NCBI GenBank assembly: GCA_028875875.1 | Contig: JAGWUV010000033.1 | Span: forward strand, 1-50,583 | Length of the DNA stretch: 50,583 nt | DNA from: Bacteroidota bacterium | GTDB lineage: Bacteria; Bacteroidota; Bacteroidia; Chitinophagales; Chitinophagaceae | Reading direction: 5' to 3' | In this document: one piece after another, positions 34,585-44,984 of the stretch | Layout: every line of letters begins with the position of its first letter | Numbering within the stretch: position 1 is the stretch's first letter | Notes under the pieces: generated by a model | Databases searched by the model: none | Seen by the model: the letters and a program-made list of their open reading frames with translations, nothing else | What the model was told of the DNA's origin: nothing | Made by a program: the position numbers and the translations under genes

Positions 34585-37500
34585 ATGAAAAACTTCTTCA
34601 CTACTTATAAAAACCCGGTTACGGTACTGGCGGTCATCATTATACTGGGCGGCATGTTTGCCTATAGTAAAATGCAAACAGCTTTATTTCCGGAGATCAC
34701 TTTCCCTAAAATAAAAATCATTGCCGATGCAGGACAGCAGCCGGTAAAGAAAATGATGATCACGGTAACCCGTGAACTGGAAAATGCAGTTAAGAAAGTA
34801 CCTGACCTGAAAATGATCCGCAGTACTACCAGTAGGGGCAGTTGCGAGATATCTGCGTTTATGGATTGGAATGCTGATATTGATATTAGTCTTCAAAGAA
34901 TCGAATCCAAGATCAATGAGATAAGAAACCTGCTTCCTCCTGATATCAATATCACGGTAGAGCGAATGAATCCTTCCATTCTTCCAATCACAGGATATTC
35001 TCTGGAAAGCACCACCCGTTCGCCAATAGAAATGAAGTTGCTGGCTTTGTATACGATCAAGCCTTTTCTTTCGCAGGTAGAAGGTGTTTCAGAGATCAGG
35101 GTGATCGGTGGTAAAACAAAAGAATACTGGCTGCAACTCGATCAGCAAAAAATGAGCAGTTTGGGTATTACACCAGATACGCTCACTGCTGCCCTGGCAC
35201 AAACCAATTTTGTAAAATCGAACGGTTATTTATCTGATTACAGACTTTTATATTTAACGGTAACAGATGCGGTACTCACTTCTAAAGAACAGTTACAAAA
35301 CCTTGTGATCAGGAATGATGGCAAACGGATTGTGTTGTTAAAAGATATTGCAGCTGTTCAGATACAGGAAGCCAAAGAGTATGTAAAGATCAACGCCAAT
35401 GGACATGAAGGGATATTACTGGCCGTGATCAAACAGCCGAATGCCAATCTGGTTGAACTCAGTGATAAGATGGATGCCAAGTTACGGGAGCTGAAAAAGA
35501 TCATACCCAAAGACGTAAGTATTCAGCCTTTTTATGTGCAGGCAGATTTTGTAAAGGATTCCGTAAAAAGTGTTACAGACAGCTTATGGATCGGTTTAGC
35601 ACTGGCTATTATTGTGGCCATATTGTTCCTGCGTTCAGTTAAAGCCAGCGCCGTTATATTGTTAACCATTCCTGTTACGCTTTCGTTAGCGTTGATCTGT
35701 ATTTATGCAATGGGGCAAACTTTTAATATCATGACGCTCGGCGCCATAGCTGCTGCCATCGGGTTAATTATAGATGATGCGATTGTGGTAGTAGAACAAA
35801 TTCATCGAACACATGAAGAACATCCAGAAGAGCCTACCAGTTCGCTCATTAAAAAAGCAATTCATTATTTGTTACCAGCTATGGTGGGTTCTTCATTAAG
35901 CACCATAGTTATTTTTCTTCCTTTCATTTTGATGAGCGGTGTAGCAGGTGCTTATTTTAAAGTAATGACCAACACCATGATCATTACTTTGATCTGTTCG
36001 TTCTTTGTTACATGGATTATACTGCCTGTTTTGTATTTGGCTTTTACCCGCAATGCTTCAGTAAATACGTTGCATCGCACCAAAAAATTAAAACCTCATG
36101 CCGTTAAGTCGCAACGCTGGGTAGGCTTTTTTATCAGGCGGCCGTACCTAAGTGTTATGATCATCATTGCACTGGCCTTTTCCATTTATTACATCTATCC
36201 AAAACTGGAGACCGGTTTTTTACCTGATATGGATGAAGGCAGTATCGTATTCGATTATAGTTCTCCTCCCGGCACTTCCTTGGAAGAAACAGACCGCATG
36301 CTCAGGGAGGTAGAAAAGATACTTGTAAAAGTCCCTGAGGTAGCGGCTTACAGCAGGCGAACAGGAACACAGATGGGTTTTTTTATTACAGAACCCAACA
36401 GGGGCGACTACCTGATACAGCTTAAAAAGAAAAGGACTAAATCTACTGAAGAGGTGATCAGTGATATAAGAAAACAGGTTGAAGCAACACAGCCTTCCCT
36501 GCGGATAGATTTTGGCCAAGTGATCGGCGATATGCTAGGCGACCTGATGACATCTGTTCAGCCGATAGAAGTAAAAATATTTGGGGATGATCAAACGAAG
36601 TTGCAGGCCTTATCACAACAAGTGGCTGCTATTATTAATAAGGTAGAAGGCACTGCGGATGTGTTTGATGGGATTGTTATTGCAGGGCCCTCCATTAACA
36701 TAGCGCCCAACCAGTTGTTGCTGGCGCAGTTTGGTATTACCGCAGCCAATCTTCAATACCAACTGCAAACTTCATTGGAAGGTAATGTTGTTGGTTCTGT
36801 GTATGATAAAGAACAGTTCAGCAATCTAAGAATGGTTTATCCCGGTAACAGAACACGCAGTGTAAATGATATTCATAAAATGATGGTCTTTTTACCCAAT
36901 GGTAAATTAAAACCTATTGGTCAATTGGCAAACGTACAAATCAATGCAGGAGACGCAGAGATTCAAAGAGAAAACTTGCAATCTATGGGGGTTGTTTCTG
37001 CAAGGCTGGAAGGAAGGGATCTTGGTAGTGCTATACATGAAATACAACAACAGATAGCAGCCCAAGTGGTGTTGCCTGAAGGGTATTCTATTGATTATGG
37101 CGGTGCGTATGCAGAACAGCAGCAATCTTTTAAAGAATTGTTGATGATCTTAATTACCGCCAGCTTACTTGTATTTGGTGTGATCCTGTTTTTATTCAGA
37201 AAATTTAGTGTTGCCTTCACTATTCTTTTGATAGCCCTGCTGGGCATCAGCGGTAGTTATCTTGCATTGTATCTGACTAATACGCCATTGAATGTGGGGA
37301 GCTATACCGGTTTGATCATGATCGTGGGCATTATTGGCGAAAATGCCATTTTTACGATCCTGCAGTTTCAGGAATCCTTCAAGCTATCGGGGAACACTGA
37401 TGAAGCGATCATTTACTCCATCTCTACCAGGTTAAGACCTAAGCTGATGACCGCTTTCGGTGCGATCATTGCATTGTTGCCCATTGCTTTGGGAATAGGT

Positions 37501-37638
37501 ACAGGAGCACAATTGCACCAACCGCTGGCCATTGCAGTGATAGGCGGTTTTATAATAGCTATGCCGCTTTTGCTCATTGTACTGCCCAGCTTATTACGGT
37601 TGTTATTCAGAAATAATCGATTAGGTACCAACCTTTAG
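34585..37638 (+). CDS. RND-superfamily efflux pump permease (AcrB/HAE1-like)
   Basis: A 1017-residue inner-membrane transporter; I choose ATG 34585 over the TTG at 34564. The N-terminus (YKNPVTVLAVIIILGGMFAY) is transmembrane helix 1, followed by the ALFPEITFPKI segment typical of RND proteins. The proton-relay pair is Asp397-Asp398 in GLIIDDAIVVVEQ, which is the hydrophobe/multidrug pattern rather than the CusA metal pattern. Two periplasmic porter/docking loops and 12 membrane helices fit the family. The exported substrate is not deducible. It sits 60 bp after the adaptor gene. Confidence 0.93.
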   Translation: MKNFFTTYKNPVTVLAVIIILGGMFAYSKMQTALFPEITFPKIKIIADAGQQPVKKMMITVTRELENAVKKVPDLKMIRSTTSRGSCEISAFMDWNADIDISLQRIESKINEIRNLLPPDINITVERMNPSILPITGYSLESTTRSPIEMKLLALYTIKPFLSQVEGVSEIRVIGGKTKEYWLQLDQQKMSSLGITPDTLTAALAQTNFVKSNGYLSDYRLLYLTVTDAVLTSKEQLQNLVIRNDGKRIVLLKDIAAVQIQEAKEYVKINANGHEGILLAVIKQPNANLVELSDKMDAKLRELKKIIPKDVSIQPFYVQADFVKDSVKSVTDSLWIGLALAIIVAILFLRSVKASAVILLTIPVTLSLALICIYAMGQTFNIMTLGAIAAAIGLIIDDAIVVVEQIHRTHEEHPEEPTSSLIKKAIHYLLPAMVGSSLSTIVIFLPFILMSGVAGAYFKVMTNTMIITLICSFFVTWIILPVLYLAFTRNASVNTLHRTKKLKPHAVKSQRWVGFFIRRPYLSVMIIIALAFSIYYIYPKLETGFLPDMDEGSIVFDYSSPPGTSLEETDRMLREVEKILVKVPEVAAYSRRTGTQMGFFITEPNRGDYLIQLKKKRTKSTEEVISDIRKQVEATQPSLRIDFGQVIGDMLGDLMTSVQPIEVKIFGDDQTKLQALSQQVAAIINKVEGTADVFDGIVIAGPSINIAPNQLLLAQFGITAANLQYQLQTSLEGNVVGSVYDKEQFSNLRMVYPGNRTRSVNDIHKMMVFLPNGKLKPIGQLANVQINAGDAEIQRENLQSMGVVSARLEGRDLGSAIHEIQQQIAAQVVLPEGYSIDYGGAYAEQQQSFKELLMILITASLLVFGVILFLFRKFSVAFTILLIALLGISGSYLALYLTNTPLNVGSYTGLIMIVGIIGENAIFTILQFQESFKLSGNTDEAIIYSISTRLRPKLMTAFGAIIALLPIALGIGTGAQLHQPLAIAVIGGFIIAMPLLLIVLPSLLRLLFRNNRLGTNL

Positions 37639-37683
37639 AATTGCTACAAAATGGGGTGTTAGGTTTGTTTGAAAATAAATGAT

Positions 37684-38097
37684 ATGAAAATTCTATTAAC
37701 AGCTACATTGGCTTTGGGCCTGGTTAATGCGGATGCTCAAATTAAAGTTCCTGAAGCAGCTCAGCAATCTTTAGTGAAAAAGTTTCAAAAACCGCAGCAT
37801 GTACAATGGGAAAAAGAAGGCGATGATTACGAGGCGGGATTTATCTGGAATGATAAAAGAATGTCGGCTGTGTTTGATGCAAAAGGAAATTTTAAAGAAA
37901 AGGAAGAAACGATTCCCGGAAAAGAAATACCTGCAAAAGCGATGAGCTATTTTCAGCAGAATTATAAGAAGACTATGATCAAAGAAACTGCCAGGATCAC
38001 CAATAGCGAGAATAAGATCACCTATGAAATAGGCATAAAAGGGAAAGATATTTTATTTGATGCCAATGGCAATTTTATCAGGGAAAATAAAGATTAA
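37684..38097 (+). CDS. Periplasmic PepSY-like domain protein
   Basis: A 137-residue protein from ATG 37684 (an in-frame TTG at 37669 is disfavoured). Signal peptide ends VNADAQ. Two tandem PepSY-like repeats are suggested by VKKFQKPQHVQWEKEGDDYEA and the later YFQQNYKKTMIKETARITN, with each followed by a beta hairpin such as MSAVFDAKGNFKEKE and DILFDANGNFIRE. Such proteins are common in Bacteroidota and often sit beside two-component systems; role unknown. Within the efflux operon it may modulate the periplasmic sensor (inference). Confidence 0.82.
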   Translation: MKILLTATLALGLVNADAQIKVPEAAQQSLVKKFQKPQHVQWEKEGDDYEAGFIWNDKRMSAVFDAKGNFKEKEETIPGKEIPAKAMSYFQQNYKKTMIKETARITNSENKITYEIGIKGKDILFDANGNFIRENKD

Positions 38098-38110
38098 TCA
38101 ACCTAAATAA

Positions 38111-39121
38111 ATGAATATGTCTAAAAAATTAAGTGCTTTAGCAGCGGCCACATTTTTATTGATGAATGTGATGGCTCAAAGCGGGTATAAGCATACCCAA
38201 ACCTTTCACATTACAAGTAACGGTGGATGGGATTATGTAGCTGTAAATCCTTCTTCCAACAAACTCTATGTATCTCATGGAACCCAGGTGAACATTCTCG
38301 ATAAGCAAACCGGTGATTCGTTGGGGGTTATTCTCAATACAACTGGTGTACATGGTATTGCTTTTGTAGAGGCGTTGAACAAGGGATATACCAGTAACGG
38401 GAGAATTAATTCCGTAACCGTATTCAACCTGGCTACGGATAAAGTGTTAGGTCAGATCGCTACCGGTGAAAATCCGGATGCGATCTTTTATGAGCCTTAC
38501 TCTAAAAAGATCATTACCTGTAATGGAAGAAGTAAAGATTTGTCAGTGATCGATCCCCTGACAGATAAAGTAGTAGCCACTATTCCTGTTGGAGGCAAAC
38601 CGGAAACAGCTGTGAGTGATGAAGCTGGAAAGGTGTATGTAAATATTGAGGATAAAAATGAGATTGCAGTGATAGATATGGATAAGCTGAATGTTGTAGC
38701 ACACTGGCCGATCGAGCCAGGTGATGGCCCTACAGGCCTTGCTATTGACATTGCTACAAAAAGATTATTTGCAGGATGTGAAAAGTTGTTGATAGTGGTA
38801 GATGCGGTGAATGGTAAGATCGTAGACAAACTACCCATTGGTGAAGGATGTGATGGTGTTGCTTTTGATGCGGAAAGAAAAATAATCTTAGCATCTAACG
38901 GTAGCGGAACCATGACAGTGGTAAAAGAAGCCAATGCTCATGAGTTTACGATCGTGGAGAATCTTGTAACCAAGCGAGGGGCCAGGACCATCACCGTTGA
39001 TCCTTCTACGCATAAAGTATATATGCCAACAGCAGTGTTTGAACCCCAGGCTCCCGGTGAGAAAGGAAGACCTAAAATGGTGAATGGAAGTTTCCAGGTG
39101 CTTGTATTTGAAAAACACTGA
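38111..39121 (+). CDS. Periplasmic YVTN/YncE-like beta-propeller protein
   Basis: A 336-residue exported protein (signal peptide to about residue 23, MNVMAQ). Seven or so repeats of the 40-residue YVTN type are visible, e.g. GGWDYVAVNPSSNKLYVSHG, DKVLGQIATGENPDAIFYEP, DLSVIDPLTDKVVATIPVGG and NEIAVIDMDKLNVVAHWPI. Propellers of this type bind ligands or partners and usually are not enzymes. It starts 13 bp after the PepSY-like gene and ends the efflux run. Its involvement in efflux is by context only. Confidence 0.88.
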   Translation: MNMSKKLSALAAATFLLMNVMAQSGYKHTQTFHITSNGGWDYVAVNPSSNKLYVSHGTQVNILDKQTGDSLGVILNTTGVHGIAFVEALNKGYTSNGRINSVTVFNLATDKVLGQIATGENPDAIFYEPYSKKIITCNGRSKDLSVIDPLTDKVVATIPVGGKPETAVSDEAGKVYVNIEDKNEIAVIDMDKLNVVAHWPIEPGDGPTGLAIDIATKRLFAGCEKLLIVVDAVNGKIVDKLPIGEGCDGVAFDAERKIILASNGSGTMTVVKEANAHEFTIVENLVTKRGARTITVDPSTHKVYMPTAVFEPQAPGEKGRPKMVNGSFQVLVFEKH

Positions 39122-39349
39122 ATTAGTAACTGAGCTGATATTCTATAACCTGTATTTTAATGATACATTATAATGTTGTGTATTGTTCAAGTACAGGTTT
39201 CTTGTTAAAGGGCTGGTAGCGAATTCACTTTAGCTGAAACCGTTTTTATATTAATACCGTTGTTTATAAAAATTTACCGTTTGTAAGTAGGTAATGAAAT
39301 TTTAGTTGAACCCTTGATACAATGTTTTTAATCTATACTAAAACTCATT

Positions 39350-41053
39350 TCACCTGATCAAAACAGTGGTTCCTTTTTGAAATATTCTTTGTCCCGTATC
39401 GGGGTGTAAATAGTCTAATGTCCAGATATAGGTACCTGCTGCCTGTTGTAAGCCCTTGAATGTACCATCCCATTTATTGGTCCAGTCGTGCGTTTCAAAG
39501 ATCATCTGTCCAAAACGGTTATACACCCTGAATGTGAGGTTTTGTGCTTTATAGGCGTTGAGCGGATACAGGTAATCGTTCAAACCATCACCGTTTGGAG
39601 TGAAAGCAGATGGCACAGCTATATAGCAATTGGGTGCAACCTGGATGATATGATATGTGGTATCAGAGCAGCCTATGGAATCAGTTACTGATAAACGAAC
39701 CGGGTAATTTTTTAAAGCACTACCTACCGGATAACGCTGTGCCTCCGGTGTTTCAAGCATGCTGGTTTGCCCGTTACCAAAATCCCAGAACCAGTATTGT
39801 ATATTCCCGATGCTAGTACTGGTAAAATGCACCGTATCGGAAGGGCAGGCAAAAGCCGGTGCATCAAAAGAGGCTTTCAGAGGTGCATTGTTGAGGGTAA
39901 TGGTCGAACTAGTGCTATCGGTGCATACACTATTTTGTACTACCAGTTTAATGTTCTTTGCTCCAAAGGTTTTATAGTATAGTGTTGGGTTGGTAATATT
40001 TTGAACGGGCTGGTTATCGAAATACCATGTCCAGTTTACTACGTTTTGTCCGCCTAAAGTAAAGTTGATGGTATCTGTTTTACATCCGTATAGCAATTGG
40101 TATGTAAAGCCCGCTTTGATCAATTGCTGGGAGGTGATTGAAAAACCGGCATTGGTACCCACCGGAACAGCATTGAAACAATTGTCAAGCAAAGTATTTC
40201 CATCCGTTCCCTGCTGTTGCACAATGGAATAATTACCCGGGGATAAAGGATTATTCAGTTGCACAATAATCGAGTCGGTATCGAAGCCTGATGAACAACC
40301 GTATCCTGTTGCTGATTGTACAGTAACATTAGCCGGCGAAAGCGTAAAATCACTGCCATCAGCAGCAATTGATTTGCATTGAAGTTGCTTGTTCAGTTTG
40401 ATGTACACTTTATCGCCGCCGCAAATACCTGATGCCTGAATATACCCGGGATTCGTAGGATCGGTTATGCTGGCGGTACCGCCATTAAAAGCTAGGTTAT
40501 AGCCGCTTTGTGTGTTAGTATAATGGCTTACCAATAACAGGTAAGTATGGCCTACCTGCAAAGTGGGCATTTGGCTAAAAGGAGAAACTCCTCCTTGTGC
40601 ATAAGTGGTAGCAGAAGCACACTGGTTAGCAGAAGATGCAGTATCTGATGTGCCTGTTAAGCCTGTAACGCCTGACCAGTTGCAACAAACGAATAAACTT
40701 GTATTGCTGAACACTTCGTTTGGGTCATGTCCGGTGATATCAAATATCTGCCAATCGTAATCATCTCCAAGGTTGGTGGGCGTGATCAGGAATCCAAGAG
40801 TTCCTGTTTTATAGCAGGTGAATTTGTACCAATAAGGGTTAATATTGGTGTATGCCGTACTTCCATTACAGGCAGGCACAGGTACTTTGGTTACACCACA
40901 AAGATTAACGCTGCCCTGGGTAAATTCTTTTACACCGCAAACGGGAAATGCTGTACCAGGATTTTGTCCTAATGAACTGATGGGGCAATCCCCTTGGGCT
41001 AATACCTGAACCACCAGGCACAAAAAAAATATGGTAAGTAGAATTTTAGGCAT
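39350..41053 (-). CDS. PKD-domain surface protein with T9SS type B C-terminal domain
   Basis: A 567-residue secreted protein: signal peptide 1-19 (CLVVQVLAQ), a Cys-rich N-terminal half of unknown fold, a PKD-like domain at about 390-472 (WFWDFGNGQTS, YPVRLSVTDS), and a C-terminal gliding-motility/CHU-type sorting domain from about 482 (PSAFTPNGDGLNDYLYPL, FRVYNRFGQMIFE, WDGTFKG, GTYIW). It should be exported by the type IX system to the cell surface. It converges with the YVTN gene; 39147-39199 carries an 8-bp inverted repeat (AACCTGTA/TACAGGTT) that might serve as a shared terminator. Confidence 0.9.
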   Translation of the reverse strand: MPKILLTIFFLCLVVQVLAQGDCPISSLGQNPGTAFPVCGVKEFTQGSVNLCGVTKVPVPACNGSTAYTNINPYWYKFTCYKTGTLGFLITPTNLGDDYDWQIFDITGHDPNEVFSNTSLFVCCNWSGVTGLTGTSDTASSANQCASATTYAQGGVSPFSQMPTLQVGHTYLLLVSHYTNTQSGYNLAFNGGTASITDPTNPGYIQASGICGGDKVYIKLNKQLQCKSIAADGSDFTLSPANVTVQSATGYGCSSGFDTDSIIVQLNNPLSPGNYSIVQQQGTDGNTLLDNCFNAVPVGTNAGFSITSQQLIKAGFTYQLLYGCKTDTINFTLGGQNVVNWTWYFDNQPVQNITNPTLYYKTFGAKNIKLVVQNSVCTDSTSSTITLNNAPLKASFDAPAFACPSDTVHFTSTSIGNIQYWFWDFGNGQTSMLETPEAQRYPVGSALKNYPVRLSVTDSIGCSDTTYHIIQVAPNCYIAVPSAFTPNGDGLNDYLYPLNAYKAQNLTFRVYNRFGQMIFETHDWTNKWDGTFKGLQQAAGTYIWTLDYLHPDTGQRIFQKGTTVLIR

Positions 41054-41213
41054 ACCTGTATGATGGCGTAAAACTATCGTAATGCTGCTTATGATGCAGC
41101 TATTTTAACAGATTGTACTTTTTTATCTTATTTAACCTGCTGCCATACGCGTTGCAGTACAAGTGAGTGACACAACCACAGCCCTGAAAAGTGCTTAAGC
41201 CGGTTACCTACAA

Positions 41214-41240
41214 TTGTTACCACATCAATACTTACATTTG
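41214..41240 (+). promoter_or_regulatory. Probable glnS promoter
   Basis: TACATTTG (41233-41240) matches the -7 consensus TAnnTTTG exactly. A TTG at 41214-41216 lies 16 bp upstream, shorter than the usual 19-21 bp, so the -33 half is weak. The glnS start follows 20 bp later. Confidence 0.45.
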
Positions 41241-41260
41241 CATTTCACACAGACTAAAGT

Positions 41261-42922
41261 ATGAGCGAAGACAAAAGCCTGAATTTTATTGAAGAAATCA
41301 TTGAAAAGGATTTGGCCGATGGCAAGTACAACAGTATTTCTACACGTTTTCCGCCGGAACCTAACGGTTACCTGCATATTGGACATGCCAAAAGCATATG
41401 CCTGAATTTTGGCCTGGCACTGAAGTATGGCGGCAAAACCAACCTGCGTTTTGATGACACCAATCCCACTACAGAGGAAACTGAATACGTAGAAAGTATT
41501 AAGGATGATGTGCGCTGGCTGGGTTTTAATTGGGCGGAAGAATTATACGCTTCTAATTATTTTGATCAATTATATGTATTTGCGGTTCAGCTGATCAGTA
41601 AAGGATTGGCTTATGTGGATGATAGTAACAGTGATGAGATTGCCGAACAGAAAGGAACACCTACTGTACCCGGGAAAAGGAATGCATATGCAGAAAGAAC
41701 GGTGGAGGAGAACCTTCGTTTGTTTGAGGAGATGAAGAATGGCAAATACGAAGATGGTGCGAAAGTGCTGCGGGCCAAAATAGATATGGCTTCTCCGAAT
41801 ATGTTGATGAGGGATCCGATCATTTACCGCATTAAGCATGCTCATCATCACCGCACGGGTGATAAATGGTGCATTTACCCCATGTACGATTTTGCTCATG
41901 GGCAAAGTGATGCAATTGAAAATATTACTCATAGTATTTGTACGCTTGAATTTATTCCGCATAGGGAATTATATGATTGGTTCATCATGCAGTTAGAAAT
42001 ATTCCCTTCGAAGCAATATGAATTTGCACGGCTGAACATGACGTACACCATTATGAGTAAAAGGAAGCTGTTGCGTTTGGTAAATGAAGGTTTTGTAAGT
42101 GGGTGGGATGATCCGCGGATGTCAACCATCAGCGGTATGCGTAGAAGAGGGTACACTGCAAAAAGCATCCGTGAGTTTTGTGATAAGATTGGTGTGGCCC
42201 GCAGGGAGAATTTAATTGATGTGGGATTGCTTGAGTTTTGTGTGCGTGAAGACCTGAATGCAATTGCTTTAAGGAGGATGGTGGTATTTGATCCTTTGAA
42301 GGTAGTGCTCACCAATTATGAAGGAGCAGGCGAGTTGTTGCATAGCGAGAACAATCCCGAAGATGTCAATGGCGGCAGCAGAAACATTCCGTTTAGCAAA
42401 GAGTTATACATTGAAAGGGATGATTTCATGGAAAATCCCCCCAAGAAATATTTCAGGCTGGCACCCGGACAAATGGTACGTTTAAAGAGTGCTTACATTA
42501 TTCAATGCAATGAAGTGATCAAAGATGCAGCTGGAAATGTAACAGAGCTACACTGTACTTACATACCTGAAAGTAAGAGTGGCAATGATACCAGCGGCAT
42601 TCATGTGAAAGGAACTTTGCATTGGGTAAGTGTATCACATGCTGTAGAAGCAGAAGTACGTTTGTACGACCGTTTGTTTATAGTAGAAGATGTGGATGGT
42701 GCAGAAGGTGAGTTTACAGATCATATCAATCCTCATTCTTTACAGGTATTACCCAAAGTATATGCAGAGCCCGCTTTGAAAGAAGCAAAAGCCGATGAGC
42801 GTTACCAGTTTTTACGGAAAGGTTATTTCTGTTTGGATAAGGATGCTGCTTCCGGTAAGCTAGTATTCAACAGAACGGTAACCCTGAAAGACGGATGGGC
42901 TAAAGAAAGCAAGAAGAAATAA
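41261..42922 (+). CDS. glnS: Glutamine--tRNA ligase
   Basis: A 553-residue class I synthetase that charges tRNA-Gln with glutamine. HIGH motif at 39-42 ([21 protein letters not shown]) and KMSKS-like MSKRKL at 265-270. RFDDTNP is the GlnRS/GluRS ATP-site motif; full length matches the E. coli enzyme, and the C-terminal anticodon-binding beta-barrels are present ([31 protein letters not shown]). No YqeY-like extension. Transcribed alone, with a terminator after it. Confidence 0.97.
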   Translation: MSEDKSLNFIEEIIEKDLADGKYNSISTRFPPEPNGYLHIGHAKSICLNFGLALKYGGKTNLRFDDTNPTTEETEYVESIKDDVRWLGFNWAEELYASNYFDQLYVFAVQLISKGLAYVDDSNSDEIAEQKGTPTVPGKRNAYAERTVEENLRLFEEMKNGKYEDGAKVLRAKIDMASPNMLMRDPIIYRIKHAHHHRTGDKWCIYPMYDFAHGQSDAIENITHSICTLEFIPHRELYDWFIMQLEIFPSKQYEFARLNMTYTIMSKRKLLRLVNEGFVSGWDDPRMSTISGMRRRGYTAKSIREFCDKIGVARRENLIDVGLLEFCVREDLNAIALRRMVVFDPLKVVLTNYEGAGELLHSENNPEDVNGGSRNIPFSKELYIERDDFMENPPKKYFRLAPGQMVRLKSAYIIQCNEVIKDAAGNVTELHCTYIPESKSGNDTSGIHVKGTLHWVSVSHAVEAEVRLYDRLFIVEDVDGAEGEFTDHINPHSLQVLPKVYAEPALKEAKADERYQFLRKGYFCLDKDAASGKLVFNRTVTLKDGWAKESKKK

Positions 42923-42947
42923 CTTCGTTTTAAAATCATACTCAACC

Positions 42948-42982
42948 AATGCCGGAGTAATTATCTTCGGCATTTTATTTTC
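42948..42982 (+). terminator. Intrinsic terminator after glnS
   Basis: AATGCCGGAG (42948-42957) pairs with CTTCGGCATT (42965-42974) including one G-U, around a 7-nt loop, followed by TTATTTTC. tilS starts only 6 bp later. Confidence 0.85.
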
Positions 42983-42987
42983 TAATC

Positions 42988-44334
42988 ATGGATCTGCTAA
43001 CAAGGTTCCGGGAAAACTGGCAGCAACAGTTTCGTAATATCACTCCCGCTAACAGCGCTTTATTGCTGGCTGTAAGTGGCGGTGTGGATAGTATTGTGCT
43101 TGCCGATTTGTTGTATCAAACAGGGTTTGATTTTGTGATAGCACATTGTAATTTCCAGTTGAGAGGAGAGGAGAGTGAGCAAGATGAAGCATTTGTAAAA
43201 AGTTTGGGTGAGAAATACAAGAAGTCTGTTTTGACCGAGCGTTTTGAAACAGCGGTTTATGCAGAACAGAACAAAGTTTCTATACAGGTGGCAGCACGTG
43301 AATTAAGATATACCTGGTTTGCTGCATTGCAAGCTGAACAAGCACAACCTTGTTATTTGTTAACTGCTCACCAGGCCAATGACCAGGTGGAAACGGTATT
43401 GATGAACTTGGGCCGTGGTACAGGTATCGAAGGGTTAACAGGCATTCCGGCTTTTGTTCCTTCAAAGAAAATGATTCGCCCCTTATTGTTTGCAAAGAGA
43501 ACAGAAATCTTGGCCTATGCGCAGGAAAAAGGTTTGCAATGGCGGGAAGATGCTTCTAATATTTCAGATAAATACAGTCGCAATTATTTCAGACACCATA
43601 TCATCCCTGCTTTTCAGAAAGTGTATGTGCAGGCAGAAGAAAATATACTTGGAACTGTTGAACATTTGCAGGAAGCGGCAACTTTATACAAGCAGGCTGT
43701 AGACGTTCACAAAAAGAAATTACTGGAATACAAGGGCGAAGAAGTACATATTCCTGTATTAAAACTGAAGAAAACCGTTCCTTTGAAAACGGTGTTGTGG
43801 GAGATCATAAGTGAGTACGGTTTTAAGGCTGCTCAAACGGATGAGATCATTAAACTAACAGAGGCGGAGAATGGAAGTTATGTAGCCTCTTCTTCCCATC
43901 AAATCATCAAAAACAGGGCATGGCTGATCATTGCTCCTGCAAAGACTGAAGCTGCTGCTCATGTAGTGATAGAAGAAAGGGATACAAAGATTCCATTTGG
44001 AATAGGTGCTATCATTCTTCATCAGAGCGATGATCTTCCTAAAAATATTCCCACAGAAAACAACGTAGCCTGCATTGACGCTACATTGGTACAATTTCCA
44101 ATGTTGTTAAGGAAATGGAAGCAGGGAGATTATTTCTATCCCCTGGGTATGCAAAAGAAAAAGAAGGTGAGCCGTTTTCTGATCGACCTGAAATTATCTA
44201 AAACAGAAAAGGAAAATGTTTGGGTGCTGGAGATGAATAAAAAGATTATTTGGGTAGTAGGGTACAGGATTGATAACCGTTTCAGGCTTACCGATGCAAC
44301 AAAAAAAATGATGCAGTTTACTTACCGGAAATAA
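42988..44334 (+). CDS. tilS: tRNA(Ile)-lysidine synthase
   Basis: A 448-residue enzyme that converts C34 of tRNA-Ile(CAU) to lysidine. The PP-loop SGGVDS is at 30-35 (LLLAVSGGVDSIVLADLL), and HCNFQLRGEESEQDE and LLTAHQANDQVETVLMNL are further family motifs. The C-terminal part (MLLRKWKQGDYFYPLG, KKKVSRFLID) matches the TilS C-terminal domain. Its last 13 bp overlap the convergent rhomboid gene. Confidence 0.96.
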   Translation: MDLLTRFRENWQQQFRNITPANSALLLAVSGGVDSIVLADLLYQTGFDFVIAHCNFQLRGEESEQDEAFVKSLGEKYKKSVLTERFETAVYAEQNKVSIQVAARELRYTWFAALQAEQAQPCYLLTAHQANDQVETVLMNLGRGTGIEGLTGIPAFVPSKKMIRPLLFAKRTEILAYAQEKGLQWREDASNISDKYSRNYFRHHIIPAFQKVYVQAEENILGTVEHLQEAATLYKQAVDVHKKKLLEYKGEEVHIPVLKLKKTVPLKTVLWEIISEYGFKAAQTDEIIKLTEAENGSYVASSSHQIIKNRAWLIIAPAKTEAAAHVVIEERDTKIPFGIGAIILHQSDDLPKNIPTENNVACIDATLVQFPMLLRKWKQGDYFYPLGMQKKKKVSRFLIDLKLSKTEKENVWVLEMNKKIIWVVGYRIDNRFRLTDATKKMMQFTYRK

Positions 44335-44963
44335 CCTTGTATTTGTTCAACAAAATTACTCCAGGCGTCAAATCCGCTTAAAAAATGGGAGCTCACAATC
44401 AGGAAAACAATGCCATAAATGGCTCCCCAGAAGTGGGCGGAATGATTGATATGGCTGGTACCTTTCCGGGCAAAATAAGCAGAAACAGCTAAGTAAATGA
44501 TCCCGAATATAAAAGCTGGTGCCCTAAGCCCGGGAATGAAGATCAATCCTAATGGAGTGGTAGGGGCTAAAAAAATAAATGCAAATACAATGGCCGAAAC
44601 GGCCCCGGAAGCTCCGAGACTTCTGTAATAATAATTCTCTTTATTTTGAAAATAGGTAGGTAGCAGGCATACTACCAAAGAAGTAAAATAAAGTACCAGG
44701 AAAACAGCCTTGCCGGCATCGCCGTAAATGCGTGTAAAGAAGTCTTCTATCGCATCACCGAACATATAAAAGGAGTACATGTTAAAACCCAGATGGGCAA
44801 AATCAGCATGTATAAAACCACAAGTAATAAAGCGATACCATTGATGCCTGTTGGTGATGGCGGGGGGATAGAATATCAGCTCATCCATCAACTTTTCATT
44901 GGAAAAAGCGGTGAATGATAAGATGCATGTTAGAAAGATAATAGCAACAGTAATGGTAATCAT
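44322..44963 (-). CDS. Rhomboid-family intramembrane serine protease
   Basis: A 213-residue membrane protease with about six membrane segments. Catalytic Ser119 sits in GASGAVSA and the partner His177 in HSAHFWGAIYG; HADFAHLGFNM carries the conserved His-rich loop. It cleaves membrane-embedded substrates, unknown here. It lies 21 bp after rlmH on the same strand and overlaps the convergent tilS end by 13 bp. Confidence 0.92.
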   Translation of the reverse strand: MITITVAIIFLTCILSFTAFSNEKLMDELIFYPPAITNRHQWYRFITCGFIHADFAHLGFNMYSFYMFGDAIEDFFTRIYGDAGKAVFLVLYFTSLVVCLLPTYFQNKENYYYRSLGASGAVSAIVFAFIFLAPTTPLGLIFIPGLRAPAFIFGIIYLAVSAYFARKGTSHINHSAHFWGAIYGIVFLIVSSHFLSGFDAWSNFVEQIQGYFR

Positions 44964-44984
44964 ACACGAAAGATAAAAGATTTA

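Noticed and set aside
38497-38934. 145-codon minus-strand frame opposite the YVTN gene
   Set aside because: Shadow of the repetitive propeller coding pattern.
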